Origin: Amyelois transitella
Lineage: Eukaryota > Arthropoda > Insecta > Lepidoptera > Pyralidae
Assembly: GCF_032362555.1 (NCBI RefSeq)
Contig: NC_083525.1
Coordinates: forward strand, 1,907,501-1,971,500
Direction of reading: 5' to 3'
Length of the DNA stretch: 64,000 bases
The notes under the pieces were generated by a model. The model did not search any database. It had not been told where the DNA came from and saw nothing but the letters and a program-made list of their open reading frames with translations. Below, one piece after another: positions 23,501 to 34,046 of the stretch (the stretch's first letter is position 1; the number at the start of each line of letters is the position of its first letter). Both the position numbers and the translations under genes were made by a program.

Positions 23501-25375
23501 AGAGTTTTATTGTTTTACGTCTAGTAAATAAAGTCTTGAGATAATTAAGGTGTTTCAGTTTTGTTATACCAAAATTGCTCAGGTTAAGTCATGAAAAGGT
23601 ACTAAATCTATACGAATATTATAAAGCTGAAGAGTTTGTTTGTCTGAACGCGCTAATCTAAGGAACTACTGGTTCGAATTGAAAAATTCTTTTTGCGTTG
23701 AATAGACCATTTATCGAGGAAGGCTTTAGGCTGTATAACATCACGCTGCAACTATAATTAGCAAAGAAATAATGGAATATGTGAAAAATACGGGGAAAAT
23801 TATTCATCCTTGAGGGCTTCAATGATGCCCAAAATAACTATTCCACACGGACAAAGTCGCGGGCACAGCTAGTGTATAGATTAGCATACCAAATATTTTG
23901 CCATGTATATCTGGACGATATGGTGTTAGTCCCTTATGCTTCCTCACCTCTCCGGAGAGGAGCCTGTGGGGCACCACAGACTGTTAGAACCATATAACCA
24001 TATTCCTGGATGGAACAGGAGTCGCTTCGTGTAAAAACCTGACTGGGTGAGTCAGGTTTTTACACGAAGCGACTCCCGTCTGACCTCCGCAAGCTTTTGT
24101 AAGAAAATCTAGCCCATATTAAATAATGGTTACACATGTATAAAAAAAAAATAGGACCAATCCATCTCTTTCCCATGGATGTCGTAAAAGGCTTGGAGTA
24201 ACAGTCTTGAAAGACTGACAGGCCACGTTCAGCTTAATGGTTAGACTTATTGATAGAATTGAGATTCGAATAGTGACAGGTTGCTAGCCCATCGCCTACA
24301 AGAAGGATCCCCCAAGTTAATTGGCCTTTCCCTTAGTCGCCTTTTACGACATCCATGGAAAAGATATATAGAGGTCCTATTCTAAAGTACCTACCGGGAA
24401 CCACACGGCACTTAACTTATTTCGGTTTCTGTTTGCCAGGGAAAGGATTTACGGTCGCGAAGAGATCAGCGTCCGCGTCTGCGCATGTCCCAGGCGTGAC
24501 TTGCGCACCGACGAGGAGAACGCGCCCGCCGAGAAACAAGCGCCTTTGAAGAAGAAGCGCAAGATCGAACCGAAGACCGCGGAATCTAAGGTCAAGAAGG
24601 TCAAGATCGAGGTCACTGATGGTGATGATGATAGGGTTGTGACGCTGCCTGAGGTAATGATACAAATCTTTCATTTTGTTTATTATAAACACGAGTACAT
24701 ATATATATGGTCACGTCTATATCCCTTGCGGGGTAGACGAGAGTCAACAGTCTTGGAAATACTGAAAACCATGTTCAGTTATTTGGCTTGACGATAGAAT
24801 TGAGATTCAAATAGTGACAGGTTGCTAGCCCATCGTCTAAAAGAAGAATCTCAGTTTATAATTTTACTTTCCCTTAGTCGCCGTTTACGACATCCATGGG
24901 AACGTGATGGAGCGGTCCTACTCTTTTTTTTTTTATTGTTACCGGGAACCACACGTCATATTTATTTTATTTTTTTACATTTATATTATTTATAACAATC
25001 AAAATGTGATGATCCCTACATAATTTTTGTTTTATTTGTGAAAGAAGATGTAGTTACAGGAAAAGAAAAGGGTATGTTGAGATGGTTCGGTCATGTGGAG
25101 AGGATGAATGAAAGCAGGTTGACTAAGCAGATATACAAGGAGAGTGATTTTATGTATGTTTTTTTTTGAGAAAGACGCTTTATTTTATGTATGTATGTAT
25201 TTTTTAACAGCTAAGAGTCAGAGGAGTGTCGACAGCAATAACAACACTGGAGATGATGAAAGAGTTCACCGCTCAACACAAGAGACTGTCCACAGACCCT
25301 CGGGTGTTGGAGGAAGACGCCGGTATCATAGCTGACCTGGAAACCAAGATTAGTGAGCTCAGAGGCAATATGTAG
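17594..25375 (+). CDS. p53: p53 tumour-suppressor family transcription factor, complete
   Basis: A sequence-specific nuclear transcription factor of the DNA-damage response and apoptosis. Coding exons: 17594-17655, 18341-18424, 18723-18777, 19218-19280, 20029-20139, 21459-21645, 22076-22292, 24440-24653 and 25211-25375; 1158 nt, 385 aa. Every junction is AG/GT and phases close. Residues 1-85 are an acidic N-terminal region. Residues about 88-290 are the DNA-binding domain: YVRATVVFREPDQ, zinc ligands C176/H179 (TCINH) and C237/C241 (CKNSCPGGINRRAI), then SVRVCACPRRDLR. R247 and R272 match human R248 and R273. The human R175 and R282 positions are T and L here. KKKRK (297-301) is a likely nuclear signal. 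The last exon gives a short helical tail probably used for oligomerisation. The start ATG (17594) has A at -3. Introns are full of SINE and Helitron copies. Confidence 0.96.
17770..18300. repeat. Interspersed repeat copy 2, split by a SINE
   Basis: Same family as 17240-17530, with a tRNA-like B-box resemblance (GGTTCATATCCC) near its left end. It is interrupted at 18063-18259 by a SINE with an 11-bp duplication. Confidence 0.6.
18063..18259 (-). mobile_element. 5'-truncated SINE with 11-bp target-site duplication
   Basis: GTCAGGATGCA flanks both sides (18052-18062 and 18260-18270). The head of the element is missing while the TATG tail is intact, as expected for target-primed reverse transcription. 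In intron 1 of p53. Confidence 0.85.
18485..18687 (-). mobile_element. SINE copy in p53 intron 2
   Basis: Contains the family core and the CCTTTTACGACATCCATGGG segment; it ends about 35 bp before p53 exon 3. Confidence 0.7.
18834..19151 (+). mobile_element. Helitron fragment followed by complete Helitron copy 2
   Basis: About 45 bp of Helitron interior precede a complete copy starting near 18883 (TATACTAATATTATAAAG) and ending CTAG|T at 19151. In p53 intron 3. Confidence 0.75.
19302..19426 (+). mobile_element. LINE 3' end
   Basis: Matches the end of the LINE frame (ATGAATGTCGATGAAGCG onward) with a degenerate TATG tail. In p53 intron 4. Confidence 0.65.
19542..19775 (-). mobile_element. SINE copy in p53 intron 4
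   Basis: Full-length-like, from the CATA tail to the CCGCACGGC head. Confidence 0.75.
19818..19982 (-). mobile_element. LINE 3' end in p53 intron 4
   Basis: Well-conserved copy; it ends only about 45 bp before p53 exon 5. Confidence 0.75.
20540..20700 (-). mobile_element. LINE 3' end in p53 intron 5
   Basis: Diverged copy; tail reduced. Confidence 0.6.
21078..21350 (-). mobile_element. Second Helitron-like family, approximate limits
   Basis: The left edge reads CTAGCGACACGTCCCGACTG on the plus strand, the complement of the CTAG-ending terminus seen at 49797-49830. The other end is uncertain. Confidence 0.4.
21784..22048 (-). mobile_element. Full-length SINE in p53 intron 6
   Basis: Runs from (CATA)n to GTGCCG on the complementary strand; it ends about 28 bp before p53 exon 7. 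Confidence 0.8.
22301..22460. repeat. Degenerate AATTTC minisatellite
   Basis: Arrays of AATTTCAATTTCAAATTT-type units start within 10 bp of the p53 exon 7 donor (22293). Confidence 0.9.
22549..22727 (-). mobile_element. SINE copy with internal deletion
   Basis: The left part jumps from TATATCCCTTG directly to GAATTGAGATTC, missing about 85 bp. In p53 intron 7. Confidence 0.7.
22869..23050 (+). mobile_element. SINE copy, diverged
   Basis: Opposite in orientation to its neighbour at 22549. Head and tail partly lost. Confidence 0.65.
23607..23872 (+). mobile_element. Non-autonomous Helitron, copy 3
   Basis: Begins TCTATACGAATATTATAAAG and ends CTAG between A and T. In p53 intron 7. Confidence 0.8.
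23935..24105. repeat. Interspersed repeat copy 3 with 27-bp perfect inverted repeat
   Basis: Same family as 17240-17530. Positions 24018-24044 and 24050-24076 are exact reverse complements with a 5-nt spacer (GGGTG). Confidence 0.8.
24150..24416 (-). mobile_element. SINE copy with inverted SINE head
   Basis: A plus-strand SINE head (24150-24192) abuts a minus-strand copy (24194-24416). The latter ends 24 bp before p53 exon 8. Confidence 0.65.
24700..24955 (-). mobile_element. SINE in p53 intron 8
   Basis: Near full-length copy. Confidence 0.75.
25060..25200 (+). mobile_element. LINE fragments with TATG tails before the last p53 exon
   Basis: The plus strand encodes MLRWFGHVERMNESRLTKQI, typical of the C-terminal region of a LINE reverse-transcriptase protein, joined to a TATG tail. 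A second tail ends near 25200, about 10 bp from p53 exon 9. Confidence 0.7.
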
Positions 25376-25885
25376 TGGTTTTTTTTGTTTTAGAGAAACA
25401 TTCGTTTTTTTTATATAGTTTTAATGTTAATAACAAGTACTTAGAGTTAGGTGGTACGCGTGGAATTAGTTCTAGATCTTAGGCTACTTGCTAACTATTA
25501 AAATAATTGGCTATCATTGGTCAATTGGCCCGAATGTGAATGGTGAACGAGATGGGTCGAGCTGGATGGAGTTAATTATTATTTAATTTTTTTTTTTATT
25601 ATTTATATGGAATCATTATTCATTCGTTCACTCGTCACTAAATTCTACCTATCTTATAGTGAAAAAGTAATAATTGCTGGAAAATACAACGAAAAACATG
25701 AAACGGAAATGTCTATTAAAAATTTTCGTATGAAAAATGAGAAATCTGCGATTACGCGCCCTAACTATATGTATTATATAAATTTTCAACAAATCAAGTC
25801 AAAAAATACGTTATACGATACGTCCTTGTAGTTTTCTTCAGCTAAATAAATTGATAAACATCATTTTTAAAAGTTAAAATAATTT

Positions 25886-25891
25886 TAATAA
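25886..25891 (+). terminator. Candidate polyadenylation signal of p53
   Basis: AATAAA followed by a T-rich run, about 510 bp after the p53 stop codon. An earlier AATAAA near 25844 is an alternative. Confidence 0.4.
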
Positions 25892-26159
25892 AGTTTTTAT
25901 TTCCAACCAGTTCAACCCGTCTCGAATATACACCATTAGGCCGATATTGAATTCAATTATTCGAGACCAGATGACCACTTAATTATTTTAAAAGTTACTG
26001 GGAGTACCCTGGGATCAGTTCCACATAGGCGAGTAGCTACCTCACCCCTTTAATATGGGAGCCGAAGGTAGCTCAAGCGTTTGAGGGGTTAAGATATGAT
26101 GAAAAGTCTTGGTTACTTATTTTTCTGTGTGTTATTTTTGAATTGTACATTTAAACGAT

Positions 26160-26350
26160 AACTTTTAAAAAGGAGAACCGCCTCCAATCGATAGCCTCCT
26201 TTAGTCAAGTCGGTAATATTGCTAAAACCTCCTGAACATTTTTCTGAAAACCCCATCAAAATCGGTTCAGTGAAACGGGAGATAATCGCGGATTAACACA
26301 TACGTATACACATGTCAAACTGAGAATCACCTTTTTTTTAAGGCGGTTAA
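26160..26350. repeat. Interspersed repeat (AAAATCGGTTCAG family), copy 1
   Basis: Shares AAAATCGGTTCAGYGAAAC, GAGATAATCG and TTTTTTTAAGGCGGTTA with 32735-32935. Confidence 0.6.
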
Positions 26351-26988
26351 ATAATTATGTTTATATACAAACTAAAATCTAATAGGGTCAGCCATCTCTA
26401 CTGTTGACAGTATTAGAATAAAAGTTTAACACACATATATAAAATGCGCAATAAACATTGCAAACTTCGTGCTTCAGCTATGAAAAATGGCTTAAAAAAC
26501 TGTCGAATAATCATACAAAATGTTATGATCGCAAGTGCCTAAAAAATTTTAATATATTTTTTTATCAATTGGCTTACAGCAAGAGCTTTTAATATTGGTA
26601 AACGCAATTTTGGTAGATGTACATACAAGAATTAAGTACCATTTAAATTTCGACCCTGTTTAACATAATCGTGAGAAATGTTTACCTACGTAAGAAGTGA
26701 TAATTTTTGATAGAAATGAGAAAGCATAATCGTTTTATAGTCTCGTCATAAAGTACAATGGGTGCCTTATACTATATCTACGTTTTTTCGTAATTCTTTT
26801 TAAACTTTGGTAAAATAGATAGCTTTTTAGTGGATACAAGCCAATTTGTTTAGGTAAATAAGTACTTTTAAATAAACGTAATCTTGAAATGTTTTTTCAG
26901 TAAAAAAAAATATTCTTTTTAATGAAAGTGTTGATAAATTGCAAATTTATTCGTCATTACTTATTTCATTATTCATCGTGACCCACTC

Positions 26989-27150
26989 CATACATTCACA
27001 CAGATTTCGTAAAAGACGACTAATGAAAGGCTAATAAAGTTGGGATTCCTCTAGCAACCTGTCACTGTTTGAATCTCAATCTCATCATTAAGCCATACAG
27101 CTGAACGTGGCCTTTCAGTCTTAACAAGACTGTTCAGTTCAGTCTTTACA
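26989..27150 (+). mobile_element. SINE copy, diverged
   Basis: Recognisable from GTAAAAGACGACTAA to AACGTGGCCTTTCAGTC; both ends lost. Confidence 0.6.
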
Positions 27151-28923
27151 AAACTATTAGAAACCTCAAATATTTTACCATTGAGATTACAACTAGATAT
27201 TCCCACCGATTTAAAACCTTAATCCTTGAACTTATCCACCACTGCACCACTGCCTTTTTCGTGTCAAAAGTTCATACCTATATAATAATATTGATTATTA
27301 AAACCTGACTAGACGACGTACTGAGCGATAATATGTTATTCTATTAGCATTATATTTTTCATGTAAGACCAACTTAATACTATGTATTTTAATTGAACTG
27401 TATTCCTTTAAAAAACTAATTATCTTTGAGTGGATATTTGGTTTTTAGTAAAAACTTTCCTTAACACTAAACCCTTAAAATAGTGTAAACGAGTCATGTT
27501 ATTGCAAGTATAAAAGCTATCATGGATATAAGTTACGACAACGAAATATTTTTGTAAACGTTTTATAATTTAAAATTTTTTATATACAATATGTTTACAG
27601 CAGTTCATACAGTCAAAAACATAATAAACCTAGTATATTATTACCAGTTTCATCATAAGCTTTGTGTACTGTGTCGATGGTACAGTAAAGTATACCACCG
27701 ACTTTATAGTCTACTGTACCTTAAATTTAACCACTTTTATGGTAAGAATAGAGTTACAATAGAATCAAAGTTCAAAATAAAGTTCTAATTTGATTTAAAA
27801 AATTAACTTTTGCACGCGTCTTCGTCCGCCTTAATAGAAATATTAACTTATTAGATCATTCCAATGTCTAAGCTATATCACTGTTAAATTTCCTGAAATT
27901 CCCTTAGTTTTTGCGTGTGTTTTTGCTCAAATACACACACATCCTTGAAAACTTTAGAATTTATAATAAATAAGTCAGTCAAAAATAGTCACGCATATGC
28001 ATACCTAATGATGTTACAAATTAATTAGTTTTTAAGAATTTATTAATATTAATAACATTTTAGTATAATACAGTATTTACGAATAAAAAAAATTGGCAAG
28101 TAATTTGTCTTCCATATTTTATTGGATTTTACATATTCATAGAACTTTTAATAAGTTTAAATCCAATTTCGGATTTTATAATTTTTCATACGTTTTTTGT
28201 TGCTATTATGATTAAGATTAATTTTGATACTGAAGTAGTTGATAAGTTATTTTAAATAGTTGAATTATGTTTTGTAATGTTTTTTTAACAATTTGAAATA
28301 ACTACTTTTTTATTAACAATAATGATATTTTGGGAAACGACTCTATAACTATGTAGCGTGACTGAATTGAAATAAAAATTGAATCAAAATATTAATACAA
28401 GTTTTGTGTTTTTTTACCAAACGATTGGTCCCGTATCAATCTTAATTTTCTTATAAGTTATAAGGTCTTGGAAGTGGTATATGAAAACAAATTACATATG
28501 GATGTTACAAAATGTATGTATAAGCACACAAATCAGATTTATTGCAAGTGCCTTAGTGATGTTGGCAATAAAAAAAACACGCTGTATTGTTTTGTTTCCC
28601 AGAATTTCAATGAAACTGATACTTAAATTTTTTTATTATATTTCACAACAACATTTAAAATATCTGAGATATTACTCACAAATTCAAAAGAATGTGTTAT
28701 TTAAAAATTGTGTTTTATGAAAAAATTGATTAGTTGAAAATTCCGCCTTTGACATGCAGTTTCATCTATTATAGATTTTTGTGAGTAACATTGATCTTGG
28801 GTACAGATATACCTCTAATTCGTTGTGTAGGTACATTAAATATAAAATTCGTTGAATATTCTAAACCGCAAATCGAAGTTGCCTAATTGTGCAATGTTAT
28901 GATTAGTTATTTTTTTTATTGTA

Positions 28924-29015
28924 CAGTCAAGCGCATATCAAGTTACCCTGCATGGAATTATGGAATAGAAGAGAATTTGCAGTTTATTTTCGGTAGGTTT
29001 ATGTGCTGTTGACTG
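28924..29015. mobile_element. TA-flanked MITE, copy 1 (92 bp)
   Basis: Terminal inverted repeats CAGTCAAGCGCATA and its imperfect complement at the right end, flanked by TA on both sides, as for mariner-type MITEs. The second copy is at 55145-55221. Confidence 0.75.
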
Positions 29016-29599
29016 TACCTTTGGTGCTTAACATTCCGCCATACTATTGTAAGCTCTGTATTAGAGCACAGAGAGTCAAGTTCAGGGTAACAGCGGCTGT
29101 ATGCTCTGTGGTTTTTTTTTCTTATAATTTATAGTTTTAATAATGTGCCTTTTGTAAAGAATATACTAATGGTTACTAGGACTATATATTTTTCTAAATT
29201 GTATTTTTTAATTTTTTTAATATAAAGTATTCAACTAAATTTACTACAAATATAATAATGTTGTGAAACTTTTTGAAATTTGTAATGATTAATTTTATCA
29301 ATTTAATAGATGTACAATAATACACACGTCTCGCTCTGAGGCCTACTTATAGTTCAGTGTCAAATTCATATGTAAAACATTACGTATTACTTCAGTAAAA
29401 TATATACCAATGTGCCTTTATTTTTCAATTCAGCTGATTAAATACTTTCGAATGATTTATTTTGTTTCATTTGCTACCAAAATTCGTTATTAGGTATAAG
29501 ACATGAATATAAATTAGTAAACATTTGTTGAAACTATATTTGAAGATGATCTACTAAATAAATAACTGTTGCGAAACCCCTTGGGACAATACTGTTTTA

Positions 29600-29700
29600 A
29601 GGCCAAGATAAGTCTCTCCCTTAATCACTTTTTACGATATCCATGGGAATGATCTAGACGGCCGTATTAAGTGCCAAGAACCTTACGACATAATAGGAGT
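29600..29700 (-). mobile_element. SINE 5' fragment
   Basis: Diverged match to the CTTTTTACGATATCCATGGG segment and head. Confidence 0.5.
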
Positions 29701-29816
29701 CTGCATACGACAAAGAAGTGACTAAGGTTAACCGGCATGGTTCGTGGTTATTGCACTAGCTGCAAATGTGCAATTCTCATAGTCACCTACCTATAAATGT
29801 GCAATATTGTCAATAT

Positions 29817-29861
29817 TCAAAAATTCCACACTATTCAATTTGAATAGTGTGGAATTTTTGA
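29817..29861. repeat. Perfect 22-bp inverted repeat with 1-nt spacer
   Basis: Arms 29817-29838 and 29840-29861 are exact complements (left arm begins TCAAAAATTCC). Lies about 200 bp beyond the PTRH2 polyadenylation signal. Confidence 0.95.
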
Positions 29862-30062
29862 CCCAAATATTTTTATTGAATTAAAAGCACCAATAACTTC
29901 TAGTGTGATGTATATATAAAAAGCACCTGAACCCTGGGTACTATACTGTACCGGGTAATCTATGTTATTAGCTCGATGAGAAAAATCTGATTAAAACACA
30001 AAGGTAATAGAGAAAAATCTATAGAATGAAATAAAACAGACAAGAAATATGTAACAAATTGC

Positions 30063-30068
30063 TTTATT
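30063..30068 (-). terminator. Candidate polyadenylation signal of PTRH2
   Basis: AATAAA on the minus strand about 100 bp after the PTRH2 stop codon. Confidence 0.45.
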
Positions 30069-30165
30069 ACTTCATCTTAGAACATTGCATAATGTTTCCT
30101 CCCATCTTATTCTACAGGGCATAGTCATCACTAGATTCCAACCAGTAACTTCTAAGTCCAAAATC

Positions 30166-30982
30166 TCACAATAACTTCAAATGTCCCGTTACTTTATCAA
30201 TCACATCTTTAGGAGCTGGACCCACACCTAACACTGTTATTGAGTTCGGTGCTATCTGAGTTCTACCCGCATCCCTTATCAAAGAAGTTATGAGTCCCAT
30301 CTGTTTCGCATTATCGGCTATTTGTTTTATTTCTTCAACGGAGTCTATTTTAAGGGCAATCTTAGCTTGACCTGTCAGTTGCCAGCAGTTGAGTCCTTCA
30401 GGGTCTCGTGTCTGTGCCTTTTCGAATGCTCCGACAGCTGCATGACCACACTGAGCCGCAATTTTTCCTTTGCTCATATTCAAGTCAGTTCGAACAACCA
30501 ATACTAATTTGTACTCTGAATTTGAAGCGAACTGAAAAAAATGTTATTGCAACTTAACAAGAAGATCGACATTGATCATTTTTTCTTTGTAAAATTGAGA
30601 TGGGCCAGCAGACCACATATATAGGCTGAAATTTGGAATATTCTAAAATTAATTTTCATTGAGAAACATACAGTATATCTACTTAGTATTCTTATACAGA
30701 TGTGTGGAGAGGAAAGATTATGATTTGATAACATTATGTTTTGTGCGACTCCAGATATGTATAAGTTTAACTATATTGAATTAAATTGTCACTTTTAGCT
30801 TAACTGAAGTGCCGATTTTTATGATAATATACTTAATTGTATTACAAACTTAAATTTTATACCTTTTTGATTGCTTTTGCTGCTTTTGTGGCTGAACCAA
30901 AGTAATTTCTAATAGCAAAGAGGGATATTCCTAAACAAATTCCGCAGCCCAAGCCTGTTAGAAAAGATATGTTGATATCCAT
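30166..30982 (-). CDS. PTRH2: Peptidyl-tRNA hydrolase 2, mitochondrial (PTRH2/Bit1)
   Basis: Releases peptide from stalled peptidyl-tRNA by hydrolysing the ester bond; the animal protein sits at the mitochondrial outer membrane and also has a role in cell-death signalling (family knowledge). Two minus-strand exons: 30982-30863 (40 codons) and 30531-30166 (121 codons plus TGA), total 161 aa; vertebrate PTRH2 is about 179 aa. Exon 1 encodes MDINISFLTGLGCGICLGIS, a membrane anchor as in PTRH2. Exon 2 is the complete Pth2 domain. It includes the signature MSKGKIAAQCGHAAVGAFEK, ALKIDSVEEI, GLITSLIRDAGRTQIAPNS and the C-terminal TVLGVGPAP followed by a final LKLL. The intron is about 330 bp with normal AG/GT ends. 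Gene intact. Confidence 0.96.
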
Positions 30983-31453
30983 TTTGTGTCTTGTTGAAAT
31001 GATTGTTTACTTATAATTTAAGGAAAATATCAAGCAGAGCAGCTGCCGGATGAACAGATTAACCTCAAATTAAGATTTTTTATTAATTGTATGATGCACT
31101 TCATTTTCTGGGTTTCCAACTTTCCACCTAAAAAAACAGGCAGATAGTTTTAGAGAAAAATCTGAAAAACTTTTAAATTAATAAGATGAAAAAAAAAAAA
31201 TTATATTTCAAAATTAAATAATATACAAGCTAAATAATTCATGATAGTGATTGAATGCTAGGGTTGCGCAAAAAAAGCATCTCGGGCGCAGACGTTTGCC
31301 GAGCGACTTGTGAAGCCCTCGCGCTCTACAAACCAAGTGTACTTAATGTCTCAACTCAACCAAACGTCAGTACGTTGCCACTTGATTACCTACCCATGTT
31401 TAGCGGTGACATCTCTGTGATTAGGTCGGACGCGTATTTTGGCTCATTAAATC

Positions 31454-32411
31454 TGTAGCGGGAGCGATGATTCGGCTCGACCGCCATCAAAGGGAAGATC
31501 TTCCGCCAGGCTAGGTATTGTGCCTGGGGAACCGCGGCTCCGACGGTGTTGTGTCGGAGGTTGTATATATAGTTCCAATCCGTGAAATCTCTGAAATCGC
31601 GTCTTAGATACTTCGCTGCTATTGGTTGAGCGCTTCAATTTCTTCGCAATGATTGACATTAGTTGTTTGATTTGATGTTGTGACGAGTGGCGTAGAGATG
31701 TCGCCACAGTACTCCCCCCCAAGACCGGAGGTCTGAAGTCTTGAGATCGTGCTGTGCAATCTGTGCTTCAGTAGCTTGCAAGTGCCAGTTGTCTTCCAGT
31801 GAGTCGGAAGTTGCTCGAAGTCCTAGTGAGTCAGGAGTGAGCCGTAGCGTTGCTCGTAGTCTGCGGTGAGTCGAGACAGTAGAGAGCGAAGTCGACTTGT
31901 TGGCGCCGGTAGATATCGTGAGTAGAGCGGCCGTCGAAGAGATCCAGGCGTGGGCTGCTGTAGATACGTTGGTCGCTGAAGTCGAAGAGAGTGAGTGCGG
32001 GTGGAGGACAGGACCAGGAAGCTCGGTGAGTCGGCTGCGATGGACCTGCTGCGATACCCAAGTTGCTGGCTTGCTGTGAGACTGCTTGCAGAGCGAGGAG
32101 TGATGATGGTAAGGATTGGAGATGATGAAGAAGAAGGTTGCTTCCAATCACGTCGATGTAGCGGGAGCGATGATTCGACTCGACCGCCACCAAAGGGAAG
32201 ATCTTCCGCCAGGCTAGGTGTTATGCCTGGGGAACCGCGGCTCCCACGATGTTATGTCGGAGGTTGTATATATAGTTCCAATCCGTGAAATCTCTGAAAT
32301 CGCGTCTTAGATACTTCGCTGCTATTGGTTGAGCGCTTCAATTTCTTCGCAATGATTGACATTAGTTGTTTGATTTGATGTTGTGACGAGTGGCGTAGAG
32401 ATGTCGCCACA
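31454..32411 (-). mobile_element. TRIM-like element, copy 2, with two LTRs
   Basis: Two nearly identical 255-bp direct repeats (31454-31708, 32157-32411) flank a 448-bp interior. The interior has a polypurine tract (minus-strand TTGGGGGGGAG) beside the 3' LTR. The interior is about as long as in copy 1 and has no gag or pol. The primer-site region retains ATCACGTCG but lacks the last 8 nt before the LTR. AAATC lies left of the element and again 8 bp right of the second LTR. Confidence 0.85.
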
Positions 32412-32639
32412 GTACTCACAAATCTTAATTCACAGCCGGAATTGATTTCTCTTAATGATTTCTAGTCCCTTATCGGCTGGTGCTCACAGTATATACGGAC
32501 GTCTAACACATCCGTTTGGTACCAGTTTCATTACATGATTCAAACAGATCATACCTATTGAAGGTAGCCGGTAGTGGGACCGCTGTTTGTAGATTCAATT
32601 TGAGTTATAACACAATGTATGGTAGGATTCTACCTCTCT

Positions 32640-32720
32640 AATAAGCAGCACTGTAGAATAGGATCGTTCTATCTTTCTCATGGATATCGTAAAATGCGAC
32701 CAAACGATGGCTAGCATACT
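32640..32720 (+). mobile_element. SINE fragment
   Basis: Short diverged match (CATGGATATCGTAAAATGCG). Confidence 0.5.
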
Positions 32721-32734
32721 GTCACGCTCATTTT

Positions 32735-32935
32735 TCTCTTTAATGAATTTTATAAAAAGAGATCCACCTCCAATCAATATCTTCCTTTTTAAAGTCGGTT
32801 AAATTTCTCAAACCGTATCCTAAATATAACAAACACATTTCTGAAAACCGGATTAAAATCGGTTCAGCGAAACCTGAGATAATCGTGGAAAAACTGAGAA
32901 CCGCTTTTTTTAAGGCGGTTAGATTATGAGAGGAA
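32735..32935. repeat. Interspersed repeat (AAAATCGGTTCAG family), copy 2
   Basis: See the copy at 26160-26350. Confidence 0.6.
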
Positions 32936-34046
32936 AACTCAATAACGATACTGAAAAATTAAAAAAAAAAAAAAACAAAAATCGGTGGACATCCCTAAAA
33001 CAAGAAATAAAAATACTCCATTGCCAACCACCACAACAACAACCACTTGACTTAAAAAGTTTACAGCCGTGGAAGCCTTCCGTACTGAAGCTATCAAGTT
33101 TCTGTTTTAAAAACAGCTTCATATAAGTAAATGGCATAAAAGTATGTAGAAATATAGAAGTTGGTAACATTCAACGTCAATGTCATTTTTACAATTTTTT
33201 TGACAATCAAACAAATCGACGTTTAGGTGTGGATTTATCGATTCTTTGATATCGATAACAAATAATGTATTTTGATTGTTCCATATTTCGATCATATGTT
33301 CCATAATATATCCACCAAATAAAGAAACAGAAAGAAAATAAAAAAATTAACAGTGTAAGATTACATTGTTGAGAAAAACACATACTACTTTTAAAATTTA
33401 TGTTATGAAAACGTAATATCGCCAAAAATGACAAATTCGTCGGTCCATTCGAAAGTGTCATAAAATGTATATTACAATAAAGCTCTGCCATGTGGTTCCA
33501 GGCACTTAATAGTAGGATCAGAAGAAAACAACTACCAATAACTATACAAAAAGTATCAACCGTACAGAAATTATTCGATTCTAATCGATTCATAATTTAG
33601 AAAATTCATGAACGCATATATAATTTCACATCACTAGCAATAAGAAAGAATGAGAAAAAAAATAAATGAACTCCGTCTCCAGTGCGCTTCACTTGTATTT
33701 TTTTCTAATTTTACTGTCATTAGGCCGATAATTTAATGCATATTTTGTATGCAACAGTTATTTTGACTGCATATCGTGCGCTATTATGCTCCAATTTATT
33801 GCGGGGAGTGCTCTAAGTGCTTCTATTAACTAAAATCAATAACAATCAGTGACCAACAAAGGTACGCTTGTGTTTGCTTTTCAAGCATATAACCTGTGTT
33901 TTGTGCTAGCGTCCGGTTGGCGTCTGTCACAGTTTTGCGAAAAACTACAATAAGATTCTTATTCAATTGGAATATTCGCGTGGAAATGCATTTATTACAA
34001 GTTGTGGTTTGTGTATTACATAGAGGTGTTTCGTTTTAGTTCCGAG
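32936..34046. other. Upstream region of the HIRIP3-like gene
   Basis: No coding exon seen. It holds a small SINE head fragment near 33482-33525; the transcription start probably lies in the less AT-rich part near 33850-34046. Confidence 0.35.

Larger units (their letters stand above)
25900..29810. other. AT-rich intergenic stretch with only repeat fragments
   Basis: Between the p53 end and PTRH2 I see no coding exon. It holds a diverged repeat near 26160-26350, a SINE fragment near 26990-27150, a small TA-flanked MITE at 28924-29015 and a SINE 5' fragment near 29600-29700. The remainder is unannotated. Confidence 0.5.

Noticed and set aside
31831-32193. Open frames in TRIM copy 2
   Set aside because: Same element as above; the frames are not conserved between copies.
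33207-33593. 128-codon minus-strand open frame with hydrophobic stretches
   Set aside because: AT-rich, Phe/Ile/Asn-biased composition typical of random translation; it overlaps a SINE head fragment and has no family resemblance.
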